DNA from: Aeriscardovia sp.
GTDB taxonomy: Bacteria > Actinomycetota > Actinomycetes > Actinomycetales > Bifidobacteriaceae
Assembly: GCA_017405305.1 (NCBI GenBank)
Contig: JAFRAT010000009.1
Coordinates: 247,378-311,377 of the forward strand
Direction: 5' to 3'
Length of the DNA: 64,000 nt
The notes under the pieces were generated by a model, which was given only the letters and a program-made list of their open reading frames with translations, ran no database searches and was not told where the DNA came from. Shown piece after piece: positions 1 through 8,392 of this stretch. A program made the translations under genes and the position numbers. How positions within the stretch are numbered: position 1 is the first letter of the stretch; the number at the start of each line of letters is the position of its first letter.

Positions 1-2687
1 TTGCCGCTGAAGAGCAGCTCGCGGGCAGTCGAACGGGCTTTGTCCAGCTGGCGAGCGCAGGAGAAGGCGAACGCCGGCACTGGCGCGCCGTCTATGACGG
101 CGCGCGCCGCCGTCATAGCGGCGTCCCTCACCTCCGGGTCGCCGATGCGATCGGCTTCCTCCGTCACCCGTTTGGCAGCTTCGACGGACGAGACCTCGCC
201 GTTCATCCGGCGACGGCTCATGTCCTCGAACAGCTCGGACACGGACGTCAGAACGTCCTCACGCTGAATCGACAGGCCCAGCGAGTCAGCGGTGCCGAAC
301 GCTTCCGCCACAGCCGGACGGAAACCGCGGTCGGCCATCTCCGGCTCCTCCTGGGAACCCACGGGCGCGAACACGGAATCGTGCAGGCCTGAATCGGCAT
401 CGACGGGCACGAAGCCGCGGCCAGACGGGATCGTCATGCGCGCGCCGAACGCGGCGTAAAAGCCACGCGGGTCGGCCAGACCACGCTCGCGCAGCAGGCG
501 GACGAACTCCGTGCGCGTGAAGGCGACGGTGACGACGCGGCGCACGCTCGGGTTCGCCGCCGGCAGCGCATCGGACGGGACGAGCACCGTGCGAACCACC
601 GAGGCGCCGGACTCGGACGAGTCGGCGTCGTCCGAGTCAACGGCGCCGGGAACGACGGCATCGGGATCCGCACCGGAGCCAGTGGCGCCCGCGGCGGTGC
701 CGTTCGCGCCGTTAACGGGCGCGGTTCGATTGGCCTGGCCATCGGCGCCGCTGCTGTCGAGGCCGAGATCGAAGCCTTGCATGACGTCCTCAAAACGCCG
801 CTCCAGCTCGTCAGGCGGGGTGGTGCGAGCCTCGTCGGAACTGGACGCGTTTCCCTGATCCTTGCCGTCCGCGCTTTCCTGGCTGGCACTGTCATCGCCT
901 GAACCGCCATTGCTCCGGCCGCCACTGGCTGCAGGCGGGATCGGCGCCGACGCCGTCGGATCGCCGTGGACGTCGCCGTCCTTCGGATCTCCCTTGGCCG
1001 GGCCGGGCGAGGGCTTAGCGCCGCGCAGGGCCGCGCCGAATGCCGCAAAAGCCTTCGACACGAGCCGGGAGATGGCGGAATTCTCCCGCTGCACCGCTTC
1101 TTCGAGACCGATGGCGTCGATCTGGACCTTCACCTCGCGCACGGCGTTGTTCGCTCCGAAGGCGAGCGCCGCCAGTATGATGCCGACGCGCAGCTGGTAG
1201 TCGGCGCAGGCAGCGTCCCGTTCATCGTCCGACAGCGCCTCGAATTTCCCGTTTTGCCAGCGAGTCCGGGGCATCAATGCCTTCCCAGTCTCGAGGATGC
1301 CCAGCGCCACGGCGCCATTGGCGAGGCTGGAGCGGAACTCCATGTCGATGCGGAACGGCAGGCGCAGCCGGCGCATGAGGCGGGACAGCGTCTGGCGGTA
1401 CACCCACTCCGAGCGTTCGGCGGGCACAACCCCCGCGGAGCCGCGGGCGACGGCGTTGGCCTCGCTCCGGGCGTAGTCCAGGTAGCCCGCCGTCTCGCGG
1501 CCGTCGGCGCTGTTCAGCGCGGCGAGCGGGAACGGGTCCAGCGGCAGAGCCGCGATAGCGGGATCTTTGAGCAGCGTCTCGTCGAGACGGGCCACGCTCC
1601 CTTCGGACAAAGTCTCCTCTCCCCAACCGGAACCGATCCGGTCGGCCCGGCGCATCACGGCCATCGCATTGCAAAACCGATTCAGCACCGCTTCCAGCGA
1701 GAGCGCCGAAAGCATCGGCCTGAGTCCCAGGTCGTTACGGGACCGGATGGCCAGCAGCCCCGAGTACGCGGACGGGTGCATGTCCAGCGGCTCCTGGCCG
1801 TGGCGCGCCTCCAGGCCCGGGGACGTCTCAAGCGCGCCGGACTCGGCCATCAGATGCGAAAAGTACTGCTCGAGGCCGGAGACGCGCAGCCCGTCACGGC
1901 TCGCGGCCTGTTCGTCGGCGACGGCGTGGCGGACGGCGGCTAGCGGCGCCTCGGAGCGCAAGTGGTGGAACACGTTGCCCGCGCCGTAACCCTGCAGCCG
2001 CCTCTGGAGCTTGGGGAACAGGTACAGCGCGAAGAAGGCCACGGCCACGGCGTCGCGGAAGTCGAGGTCCCGGGACAGGTCGTTGGTCAGGTTCTGGCGG
2101 AAGCCGTGCAGGTCGTACAGGCCGCCAGCGCGGGTCCAGGAAGCCAGGCGCAGCGTCTCGCCGAAGTCGTCGTCGCAAACCACGCTGCCGGCGCAAGCCG
2201 CGCCGGAACCGGCGTTTCCCCCGTCCGGGTCCTCCTGCGGACGGATGAAGCGCAGCACCGGTCCGCCGCGGCGCGCCGACTCCGCGGGGCCTGTCCCCAG
2301 GAACACACGCCCGCGCTGGTCAGCGACCGCCAGCTGCAGGAACCGCCGGCGCGAGCCGAACAGGCCCAGCCGTATGCCCGAACCGTCGGCGGCTGGCAGC
2401 TGCACCCAACCGCACCGGTTGAGGGCCGCCGAGTCCTTGTCGCCCCGACGGGCGTGCAACGCCGACTGCTGCGGCATCCACGGCAGCCCCCCGCGGCGCG
2501 CGAACAGGGGCAGCGTCTCCCACGTCGCCGAAATCGCCGGCAGCAGCATCGACACCGCCTCGTCCAACCGGACCGCGTCTCCTTTCTCCGCGCCAAACCC
2601 GCCGCGGCGCGCCGCAGCGGACGGCTCCTGAATCGGCTCCCTGTTCGATCCCGCGCCGGACTCCTGGCTGGACGCCTGTTTGGACAT
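1..2687 (-). CDS. Large protein of unknown function, 3' end outside window
   Basis: An uninterrupted minus-strand frame of 895 codons starts at an ATG at 2687-2685 behind a strong ribosome site (AGGAGGGGAGGTGGCCT before the ATG) and stays open to the window edge, so the C-terminus is missing. I do not recognise the family. About residues 1-555 look globular and are rich in Leu, Ala and Arg. About residues 555-700 are low-complexity Gly/Ser/Asp/Pro, probably a flexible linker. A second globular part follows from about residue 715 (RRVVTVAFTRTEFVRLLRE) to the edge. I saw no signal peptide, transmembrane segment or nucleotide-binding loop. It is divergent from the membrane protein at 2758 with only 70 bases between them. 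Several long plus-strand frames across it are GC-driven shadows; the ribosome site and continuity favour this frame. Confidence 0.8.
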   Translation of the reverse strand, partial: MSKQASSQESGAGSNREPIQEPSAAARRGGFGAEKGDAVRLDEAVSMLLPAISATWETLPLFARRGGLPWMPQQSALHARRGDKDSAALNRCGWVQLPAADGSGIRLGLFGSRRRFLQLAVADQRGRVFLGTGPAESARRGGPVLRFIRPQEDPDGGNAGSGAACAGSVVCDDDFGETLRLASWTRAGGLYDLHGFRQNLTNDLSRDLDFRDAVAVAFFALYLFPKLQRRLQGYGAGNVFHHLRSEAPLAAVRHAVADEQAASRDGLRVSGLEQYFSHLMAESGALETSPGLEARHGQEPLDMHPSAYSGLLAIRSRNDLGLRPMLSALSLEAVLNRFCNAMAVMRRADRIGSGWGEETLSEGSVARLDETLLKDPAIAALPLDPFPLAALNSADGRETAGYLDYARSEANAVARGSAGVVPAERSEWVYRQTLSRLMRRLRLPFRIDMEFRSSLANGAVALGILETGKALMPRTRWQNGKFEALSDDERDAACADYQLRVGIILAALAFGANNAVREVKVQIDAIGLEEAVQRENSAISRLVSKAFAAFGAALRGAKPSPGPAKGDPKDGDVHGDPTASAPIPPAASGGRSNGGSGDDSASQESADGKDQGNASSSDEARTTPPDELERRFEDVMQGFDLGLDSSGADGQANRTAPVNGANGTAAGATGSGADPDAVVPGAVDSDDADSSESGASVVRTVLVPSDALPAANPSVRRVVTVAFTRTEFVRLLRERGLADPRGFYAAFGARMTIPSGRGFVPVDADSGLHDSVFAPVGSQEEPEMADRGFRPAVAEAFGTADSLGLSIQREDVLTSVSELFEDMSRRRMNGEVSSVEAAKRVTEEADRIGDPEVRDAAMTAARAVIDGAPVPAFAFSCARQLDKARSTARELLFSG

Positions 2688-2757
2688 AGGCCACCTCCCC
2701 TCCTGTTGCCCCCATCTTATGAGACCGAGGAGAACGGTTGGGTACACTGTTCAAGTG

Positions 2758-5322
2758 ATGCCAGCTTCGCCAACCATGCCTGCACGGAAACCATCTTCCT
2801 CCGGACCGGAAACGCCCTGCGCGAACCGGTCCAGCGCCCCGTCGGACGCCTCGGGGGCCACGTCGGGTTCCCCGCGCCGCTGTTCCCGCGCCCGCCGCTG
2901 GTTCCACGAGCACCGCAGCTGGTGGATTGCCGCCGCCATCGTCCTGTTCGTCGAGACCTTCGTCTTCAACCTCGGCTTCTGGGCAAGCCTGCCGCATCGC
3001 TTCTCCCAGCCGACGGCCGAAACCGCTGCGGCCAGCGCGCGCTTCGAACTAGGCCCGGGCCTGACGGACACCGCCATCCCGCATATGTACACCATCGCCA
3101 ACGGCACGGGCACCTACGTCGAGACGACCGGCATCGACAAGCCGGTGTACTGCGTGCGCATCAACACGGTTGCCGTGCCAGACTGGCTGAAGATCAACGA
3201 CATGAGCTACGAATGGTGGGCGAAGGCGCGCGTCGAGGTCAAGCTCGCGGGCGAGCGGACGCCGAGCGCGGCAGCGCCGCCGGCGAACGCCGTCTCCGAC
3301 ACGCAGTCCGGCTGGATCGTCGGCCCGGAGCAAAGCTACTCGCCGTTCTCCCCATCCAGCACCACCCTCACGGTGCCCGACGCAGGGCAGAAGATCTCCG
3401 CGCTGCGCATCCGCTTCGAGCAGCCGCTGGAATCGACCATCGGCTTCAACGGCGCCACGCTCAACGCTTATCCGAACTTCGCGCCCAGCGGCGTGAGGTT
3501 GCTTTTCATGACGCTCATCGCCTTGTTCATCGTGGCCTTCGCGCCCGGATCGCGCCTGTGGCGCACCGAACTCGACCCAACGCACCGCCGCCGCCAACGT
3601 TGGCTCGTGCTGCTGGCCGCCGCCCCGCTACTGCTCATGCTGGTCGTGTGCACCATCCAGAACCCCTACATCGACTTGTCCTGCCCGCCAGGCGGAGACG
3701 CAGGCAACTACGTCTACGACTTCAACCAGTACGACTGGATCGCCACCTCTCTCCTCCACGGGCATCCATGGGAGGCGCTGCAAGTACCGGCGGCGCTGGC
3801 GAAATCGTCCAACCCGTACTCCATGCAGACGCGCGCTCATCTGTTGAGCCGCGGCGTGATGCCCATCTTCTGGGACCACGCCTTCTGGCACGGCCACTGG
3901 TACTGCTACTTCGGCGTGCTGCCCGTCGTCCTGATGTTCATCCCCTTCCAGCTCGTCACCTCGATTTGGGTGCCGGGCGGTCTGGGGCTGTCGACGGTGG
4001 TGGCCTGCGTCATCTGCCTGCTCGCCTTCTCCGTCGGCTCCGCGCTGCTGGTCACGCGCATCCTACAGCGCTTCTTCCCGGGAGCGTCACTGGCATGCGC
4101 CATCCTCTGCGTCCTGGGCTTCCAGACAGGCTCCCAGTTCCTCATCATGTTCTACCGGCAAAGCTTCTACGAGCTTCCCTACGACTCGGCGCTCGCGCTC
4201 GTCACCTTCGGTCTGTTGCTGTGGCTGGGCGCGCGTCGTTTGACGATTTCTGAGCAGCGCCAGCGCACGTCCCGCCGCAGCGGCGGCAAGGGTTCCTCCG
4301 CCCGCTCCGCGCGCCGAGTGTACCGCACGCGGATGTGGACCGTTGACGACCGCGGCAGCTCCACGGGCATGACCGCCGGCGGACATGGGTTCGGACCAGC
4401 GAGCCTGTCGAAATGGCGGCTGTTCGGCGGTACTCTGTGCATTGCCGCGACCGTGGGATGCCGTCCGCCGTTCGCCATCGCCATCATCCTGGCGTTCCCG
4501 ATTTTCTGGGAGGAAATCCGCGACGGCCAGTTCTTCAGCTGGCTGCGTCCCTCTTTCTGGAGAGAGGGACGCCAGTGGCGCTCTCTCGGCAACGACCTGT
4601 CCGTGCTGCTCACCGGCCTGCTGACGGCTTTGCCGTTCCTGGCGTACAACTACTGGCGTTTCCACCGGCTTTTCGATTTCGGCAACACGTACCAATTGAC
4701 CGTTAACGACATGATGACGTACAAGGCCCCGCGCAGCGTGCTGATGCCGCTGGTGTACTACTACCTGTTCCAGCCGCTGCGCCTGTCCTGGGCGTTCCCG
4801 CTGGTGCACGTCAACGCGACGCCGCTGCCCGCCTACCAGTTCCGCGAGCCGTGGATGGCCGGCATCGTCTTCACCGTGCCGTACCTCGCCTTCGCCGTCG
4901 TGGCCTGGTGCCTGCTTCGCGTGCTGCGGCGCCGCCAGCTGGCCGGCCTTACCGTGATCTCCACCGTCTGCGGCCTCGCGCTCTGCGTGTTCGATTCCGC
5001 GCTTGGCGGCCTGTCGATGCGCTATACCTTCGACTTCGGTTGGCTGCTGACCATTCCGGCTGTCTTCGGCACGGCCGCCGCCTTGGAGATGCTGCGCCGC
5101 CATGACCAGCGTCTCGTCGAGGCCGGTTCCCTGGAGCCGGGCCGGATCAGCCGGGCGACCTGGTGGACGCGCGTGGCACTGTTAGTGCTCGTGGGCATCG
5201 GCCTGCTGCTGGCCATCCATATGTATTTCTCCCCCAACCGTCTCGACGACCTCATCAAGAACAACCCGCAGTTGTGGTGCCGCATCAACGGCGACTTCTC
5301 CGAGTGGACTCACTGGCTATGA
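2758..5322 (+). CDS. Polytopic membrane protein, possible GT-C-type glycosyltransferase
   Basis: The protein has 854 residues from the ATG at 2758. A polar Arg/Ser-rich N-terminus (about 45 residues) precedes a first membrane segment (WWIAAAIVLFVETFVF). An extracytoplasmic-looking domain of about 200 residues follows, then roughly ten hydrophobic segments separated by short loops, with a basic insert near residues 500-540. One large outer domain plus many helices is typical of GT-C-like glycosyltransferases and related envelope proteins, but I see no diagnostic catalytic motif, so the function is open. No Shine-Dalgarno precedes 2758. A TACACT box at 2743-2748 lies 9 bases upstream, suggesting a leaderless start. 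ATG 2719 is an alternative in-frame start. The 3' end overlaps the convergent regulator by 38 bases. Confidence 0.8.
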   Translation: MPASPTMPARKPSSSGPETPCANRSSAPSDASGATSGSPRRCSRARRWFHEHRSWWIAAAIVLFVETFVFNLGFWASLPHRFSQPTAETAAASARFELGPGLTDTAIPHMYTIANGTGTYVETTGIDKPVYCVRINTVAVPDWLKINDMSYEWWAKARVEVKLAGERTPSAAAPPANAVSDTQSGWIVGPEQSYSPFSPSSTTLTVPDAGQKISALRIRFEQPLESTIGFNGATLNAYPNFAPSGVRLLFMTLIALFIVAFAPGSRLWRTELDPTHRRRQRWLVLLAAAPLLLMLVVCTIQNPYIDLSCPPGGDAGNYVYDFNQYDWIATSLLHGHPWEALQVPAALAKSSNPYSMQTRAHLLSRGVMPIFWDHAFWHGHWYCYFGVLPVVLMFIPFQLVTSIWVPGGLGLSTVVACVICLLAFSVGSALLVTRILQRFFPGASLACAILCVLGFQTGSQFLIMFYRQSFYELPYDSALALVTFGLLLWLGARRLTISEQRQRTSRRSGGKGSSARSARRVYRTRMWTVDDRGSSTGMTAGGHGFGPASLSKWRLFGGTLCIAATVGCRPPFAIAIILAFPIFWEEIRDGQFFSWLRPSFWREGRQWRSLGNDLSVLLTGLLTALPFLAYNYWRFHRLFDFGNTYQLTVNDMMTYKAPRSVLMPLVYYYLFQPLRLSWAFPLVHVNATPLPAYQFREPWMAGIVFTVPYLAFAVVAWCLLRVLRRRQLAGLTVISTVCGLALCVFDSALGGLSMRYTFDFGWLLTIPAVFGTAAALEMLRRHDQRLVEAGSLEPGRISRATWWTRVALLVLVGIGLLLAIHMYFSPNRLDDLIKNNPQLWCRINGDFSEWTHWL

Positions 5323-5941
5323 GGGCTGGTTCGTCGGCCGTGATGACCTTGCGCTGCCAGGATTTCACGCCGCAGCGCGGACATGTCAGGTAGCGCATGC
5401 GGCCCATATGCGGTGCCCAGAGCACCGTCGCGTAGGACGGGACCCACCGGCAGCCGCAGGCACGGCACTCATAGTACCCCGCCTTCTGCTCGATGCGCAG
5501 AGCCGTGGCCGACATCGCCAGGATCAGCGCGAGCGCGACGGCGATCAGAGCAATCCGCGCCGGCGTCGGCAGCGTGGCGACGCCGGCTGTCACCATCAGC
5601 AGCAGACATGCTGCGATGCCAAGGGCCGTCAGCCAGGTCTCCGAATCCAGCAGTAGACGGACCTGGCGCTCGTTCTCCTGGCGCAGCGTCAGCAGGTTTT
5701 TCTCCGCGGCCGCGGAATACCGGTCCGGTTCCAGCCTTTGCCCCGACAGCAGCTCGTTGACGGTGATGCCCAGGCATTCGCACAACGGCAGCATGAGGGC
5801 CGCGTCCGGCAGCGACTTGCCTGTTTCCCATTTCGACACCGCACGGTTGGTGACGCCCATCTTCTCTGCTAGCCGGACCTGCGTCAGTCCCTTCTTTTTG
5901 CGGCACTGCGCGATGAAGCGTCCTGTCTTCGCCTGGTTCAT
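5285..5941 (-). CDS. XRE-family regulator with membrane segments and zinc ribbon
   Basis: The protein has 218 residues from the ATG at 5941 (AAAGG upstream). Residues 4-60 form a Cro/C1-type helix-turn-helix (GLTQVRLAEKMGVTNRAVSKWE). A linker leads to two hydrophobic segments near residues 105-145 (ALGIAACLLLMVTAGVA and IALIAVALALILAMSA). The C-terminal part holds two CxxC pairs (CRACG and CPRCG), a zinc-ribbon arrangement. The architecture suggests a membrane-anchored transcription factor whose metal-binding or redox-sensitive tail could act as a sensor; that role is inference. The start at 5989 is less likely because it lacks a ribosome site and precedes the HTH by an unconserved stretch. 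The last 38 bases overlap the convergent membrane-protein gene. Confidence 0.85.
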   Translation of the reverse strand: MNQAKTGRFIAQCRKKKGLTQVRLAEKMGVTNRAVSKWETGKSLPDAALMLPLCECLGITVNELLSGQRLEPDRYSAAAEKNLLTLRQENERQVRLLLDSETWLTALGIAACLLLMVTAGVATLPTPARIALIAVALALILAMSATALRIEQKAGYYECRACGCRWVPSYATVLWAPHMGRMRYLTCPRCGVKSWQRKVITADEPALIASESTRRSRR

Positions 5942-6070
5942 GGGCAACCTTTCGACCGTCGGCCTCCATGCGGCCGGACCGGCTCTCATTTAGACACTGC
6001 CGGATGCGGACCGTCAAGCCGGACGGCAGGAACCAGCGGTTGATTTTCCGCGCTGGAACGGAAAAGACAC

Positions 6071-6108
6071 GGGAGGGGCGCAAGCGCATCACCGCTTGCG
6101 CCCCTCCC
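6071..6108 (-). terminator. Strong hairpin downstream of def
   Basis: A perfect 16-bp stem (6071-6086 with 6093-6108) encloses a 6-base loop. It lies after the def stop in the minus direction, followed there by GTGTCTTTTCC. The plus side carries a better T-run (6109-6118), so the element could act in both directions. Confidence 0.8.
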
Positions 6109-6176
6109 TTCGTTTTTTCGGGAGCCGATCGCCAGGGTTCTTCTTTTGCGCAGGCGGCTTGCGAACCACGGTCCTC

Positions 6177-6836
6177 TCAGATTTTGAAGCCCATCGCCTC
6201 GGCCGCGTCGGACGGCGAGGGGCTGTCCCAGTACTCGTCGATGTTGTCGTCCGTCGACAGTGATCGGATCTCGCATTTGTCGATGTAGAGCTCGCCGTCG
6301 AGATGGTCAGTCTCATGCTGGAAAATGCGGGCCGGCCAGCCGTGCAGTTTCTGCTCGTGGCTCCTGCCGTTCTCGTCCTGCCAAGTAGCGACGATGTCCA
6401 GCCAGCGGCGGCGGACCGCCTCCATGCCAGGCACCGACAGACAGCCCTCGTAGAAGCTGGCGGTCCGATCGCCGGCTGGTTCGTACTTGGGGTTGATGAT
6501 GGCGTGGAAGGGGAATTCATCGAACTCGCGCGGGTCGCCTTCCAGCTCCTTGGATGTGTGGTCCTCGACAACGGCGAACGCGAACGGCAGCCCGATCTGT
6601 GGAGCGGCCAGACCTACGCCCGGCGCGTCCAGCATGGTCGAACGCATCGCGTCCAGCAGTTTGTGGAAGACTGGCGCGCCGATCTGCCCGTGATACGGCC
6701 TCGCCTGCGTGCGCAATACGGGGTTTCCCACTTCGACGATGTCCAGATGCCTTCCGTGCGTCCTGCGCAGCTCCTTGGCGAGCGCGAGGGTGAGCCGGCG
6801 ATCCTGTTGTCCTGGGAATGCCATGGTGCCGCTCAC
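6177..6836 (-). CDS. def: Peptide deformylase
   Basis: The enzyme removes the formyl group from the N-terminal methionine of nascent proteins at the ribosome, using a metal ion. All three family motifs are present: GVGLAAPQIG (residues 73-82), EGCLSVPG with metal ligand Cys132, and HETDH with metal ligands His174 and His178 and catalytic Glu175. The length of 219 residues is slightly above the usual 170-200 because of an N-terminal extension. The GTG start at 6836 overlaps the glmM stop by four bases (GTGA). An ATG at 6824 is an alternative start, and neither has a clear ribosome site, so translational coupling to glmM is likely. Confidence 0.95.
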   Translation of the reverse strand: MSGTMAFPGQQDRRLTLALAKELRRTHGRHLDIVEVGNPVLRTQARPYHGQIGAPVFHKLLDAMRSTMLDAPGVGLAAPQIGLPFAFAVVEDHTSKELEGDPREFDEFPFHAIINPKYEPAGDRTASFYEGCLSVPGMEAVRRRWLDIVATWQDENGRSHEQKLHGWPARIFQHETDHLDGELYIDKCEIRSLSTDDNIDEYWDSPSPSDAAEAMGFKI

Positions 6837-8188
6837 TTCAGCGCGTCGGCGACGATGCCGGCCAGGCGTTGGCAGACGTCCTTGGCCTGCTCATCGGTGG
6901 CGGCCTCGGTCATGACGCGCACGACGGGTTCGGTGCCGGACGGGCGCAGCAGCACGCGGCCGGTGTCGCCCAGCTTCTTCTCGGCGTCTTTGACGGCTTT
7001 CTGGATGACGGCGCTGGTTTCCGCTTCCTGTTTGCGCGGGGTGCGCACATTAATGAGCTCCTGCGGCAACTGCGGAAAGTCCTTGGCCAGTTCGGACAGG
7101 GTCTTGCCGGAACGGTTGACTTCAGCAGCCAGCGTCAGGGCCGTCAAAGTGCCATCGCCGGTGGTGGCGAACTGGCGGTTGATGATGTGGCCGGACTGCT
7201 CGCCGCCCAATGTGTAATTGTGTTTCATCATTTCCTCGAGCACGTAGCGGTCGCCCACGGCGGTCTGGACGGTCTTGATGCCCATGTCGCGCAGCGCCAG
7301 CTTCAGGCCGAGGTTGCTCATGACGGTGACGACGAGCGTGCTGCCGTTGAGCCTGCCTTGCTGCTTGAGAGCGCGGGCCAGGATGCCCATGATCTGGTCG
7401 CCGTTGACGATGTTGCCTTGCGCGTCAACGGCCAGGCAGCGGTCCGCGTCGCCGTCGCACGCCACGCCCATGTCCGCCTTCGAAGCGACGGTCATGGCCT
7501 GCAGGCCCTCGGGATGCATGGAGCCGGCGTGGTCGTTGATGTTGTAGCCGTCCGGGGATGCGTTGATGACGACAACGTCCGCGCCCGCGCGGCGCAGCAC
7601 GACCGGAGCCACCGGGGACGTCGCGCCGTTGGCGCAGTCCACCACGATACGCAGGCCTTTGAGCGGGGTCTCCGTCTCGGCCGTGGCCGATTCGACGATG
7701 TGGTCGATGTACATCTTGCGAGGCGTCTCGACGTCGTGGGAGATGCGGCCCACGTTCTCGCCCGTCGGATGGTCCCAGTCGTCGCCCAGGATCGCCTCGA
7801 TCTCGTCTTCCTTGGCGTCGGAGAGCTTGAAGCCGCCCTTGCCGAAGAACTTGATGCCGTTGTAGATCATCGGGTTATGGGACGCGGAGACGATGCCGGC
7901 GAAGTCGACGTTGAGCACTGTGCTGAGGTACGCCAAGCCCGGAGTCGGAATCACGCCGACGTCGATGACATCGAAGCCGCCAGCCGCCATGCCGGCCATC
8001 AGCGCGGAACCGAGGAAGTCGCCGGACACGCGCGTGTCCCTGCCCACCAGGGCGCGCCGCCGGCCGTCGCCCTCGTGCGCCGCTCCCAGGACCCGGGCGG
8101 ATGCCTCGCCCAAATCCAAAGCCATTTTCGGCGTCAACTCGCTGTTAGCGACGCCGCGAACGCCATCGGTTCCGAAAAGTCGTGGCAT
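6833..8188 (-). CDS. glmM: Phosphoglucosamine mutase
   Basis: This enzyme interconverts glucosamine-6-phosphate and glucosamine-1-phosphate in the pathway to UDP-GlcNAc, the precursor of peptidoglycan. It has 451 residues and starts at the ATG at 8188 behind AAGGAG. Visible motifs are GTDGVRG at the N-terminus, the phospho-serine loop SASHNP (Ser103), the metal site CDGDADRC, GGEQSGH for sugar recognition and RPSGTEP for phosphate binding near the C-terminus. The frame is open for more than 500 further codons upstream, but that extension is the antisense of the aldehyde dehydrogenase gene. It is co-transcribed with def, which overlaps its 3' end. Confidence 0.97.
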   Translation of the reverse strand: MPRLFGTDGVRGVANSELTPKMALDLGEASARVLGAAHEGDGRRRALVGRDTRVSGDFLGSALMAGMAAGGFDVIDVGVIPTPGLAYLSTVLNVDFAGIVSASHNPMIYNGIKFFGKGGFKLSDAKEDEIEAILGDDWDHPTGENVGRISHDVETPRKMYIDHIVESATAETETPLKGLRIVVDCANGATSPVAPVVLRRAGADVVVINASPDGYNINDHAGSMHPEGLQAMTVASKADMGVACDGDADRCLAVDAQGNIVNGDQIMGILARALKQQGRLNGSTLVVTVMSNLGLKLALRDMGIKTVQTAVGDRYVLEEMMKHNYTLGGEQSGHIINRQFATTGDGTLTALTLAAEVNRSGKTLSELAKDFPQLPQELINVRTPRKQEAETSAVIQKAVKDAEKKLGDTGRVLLRPSGTEPVVRVMTEAATDEQAKDVCQRLAGIVADALK

Positions 8189-8392
8189 GCTCCGCTCCTT
8201 GCTTCGACAAAGAATCCGCTGAACGAAATCCAGCCTTTCCAGCCTATGGGGAAAACGGCGCGGAATCGCGGAAAAGCGCTCGTTTTTCACGGGATAGGCG
8301 CACCCGCGAACAAGGCAGCCGGCGTCTGCCGCGCGCCGGACAGTACAATGAGGGACGGCAGTCGGCGTCGTTTTCAAACCGGAAGGGCAATT

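Noticed and set aside
966..1943. 325-codon plus-strand frame
   Set aside because: It is antisense to the continuous minus-strand gene and lacks a start signal.
1962..4253. 763-codon plus-strand frame across the first two genes
   Set aside because: It overlaps the better supported minus-strand gene and is out of frame with the membrane protein. Its product is Arg/Pro/His-rich without any domain, a typical GC shadow.
6818..8392. N-terminal extension of the aldehyde dehydrogenase frame
   Set aside because: It is exactly antisense to glmM; the dehydrogenase has a good ribosome site at 8393.
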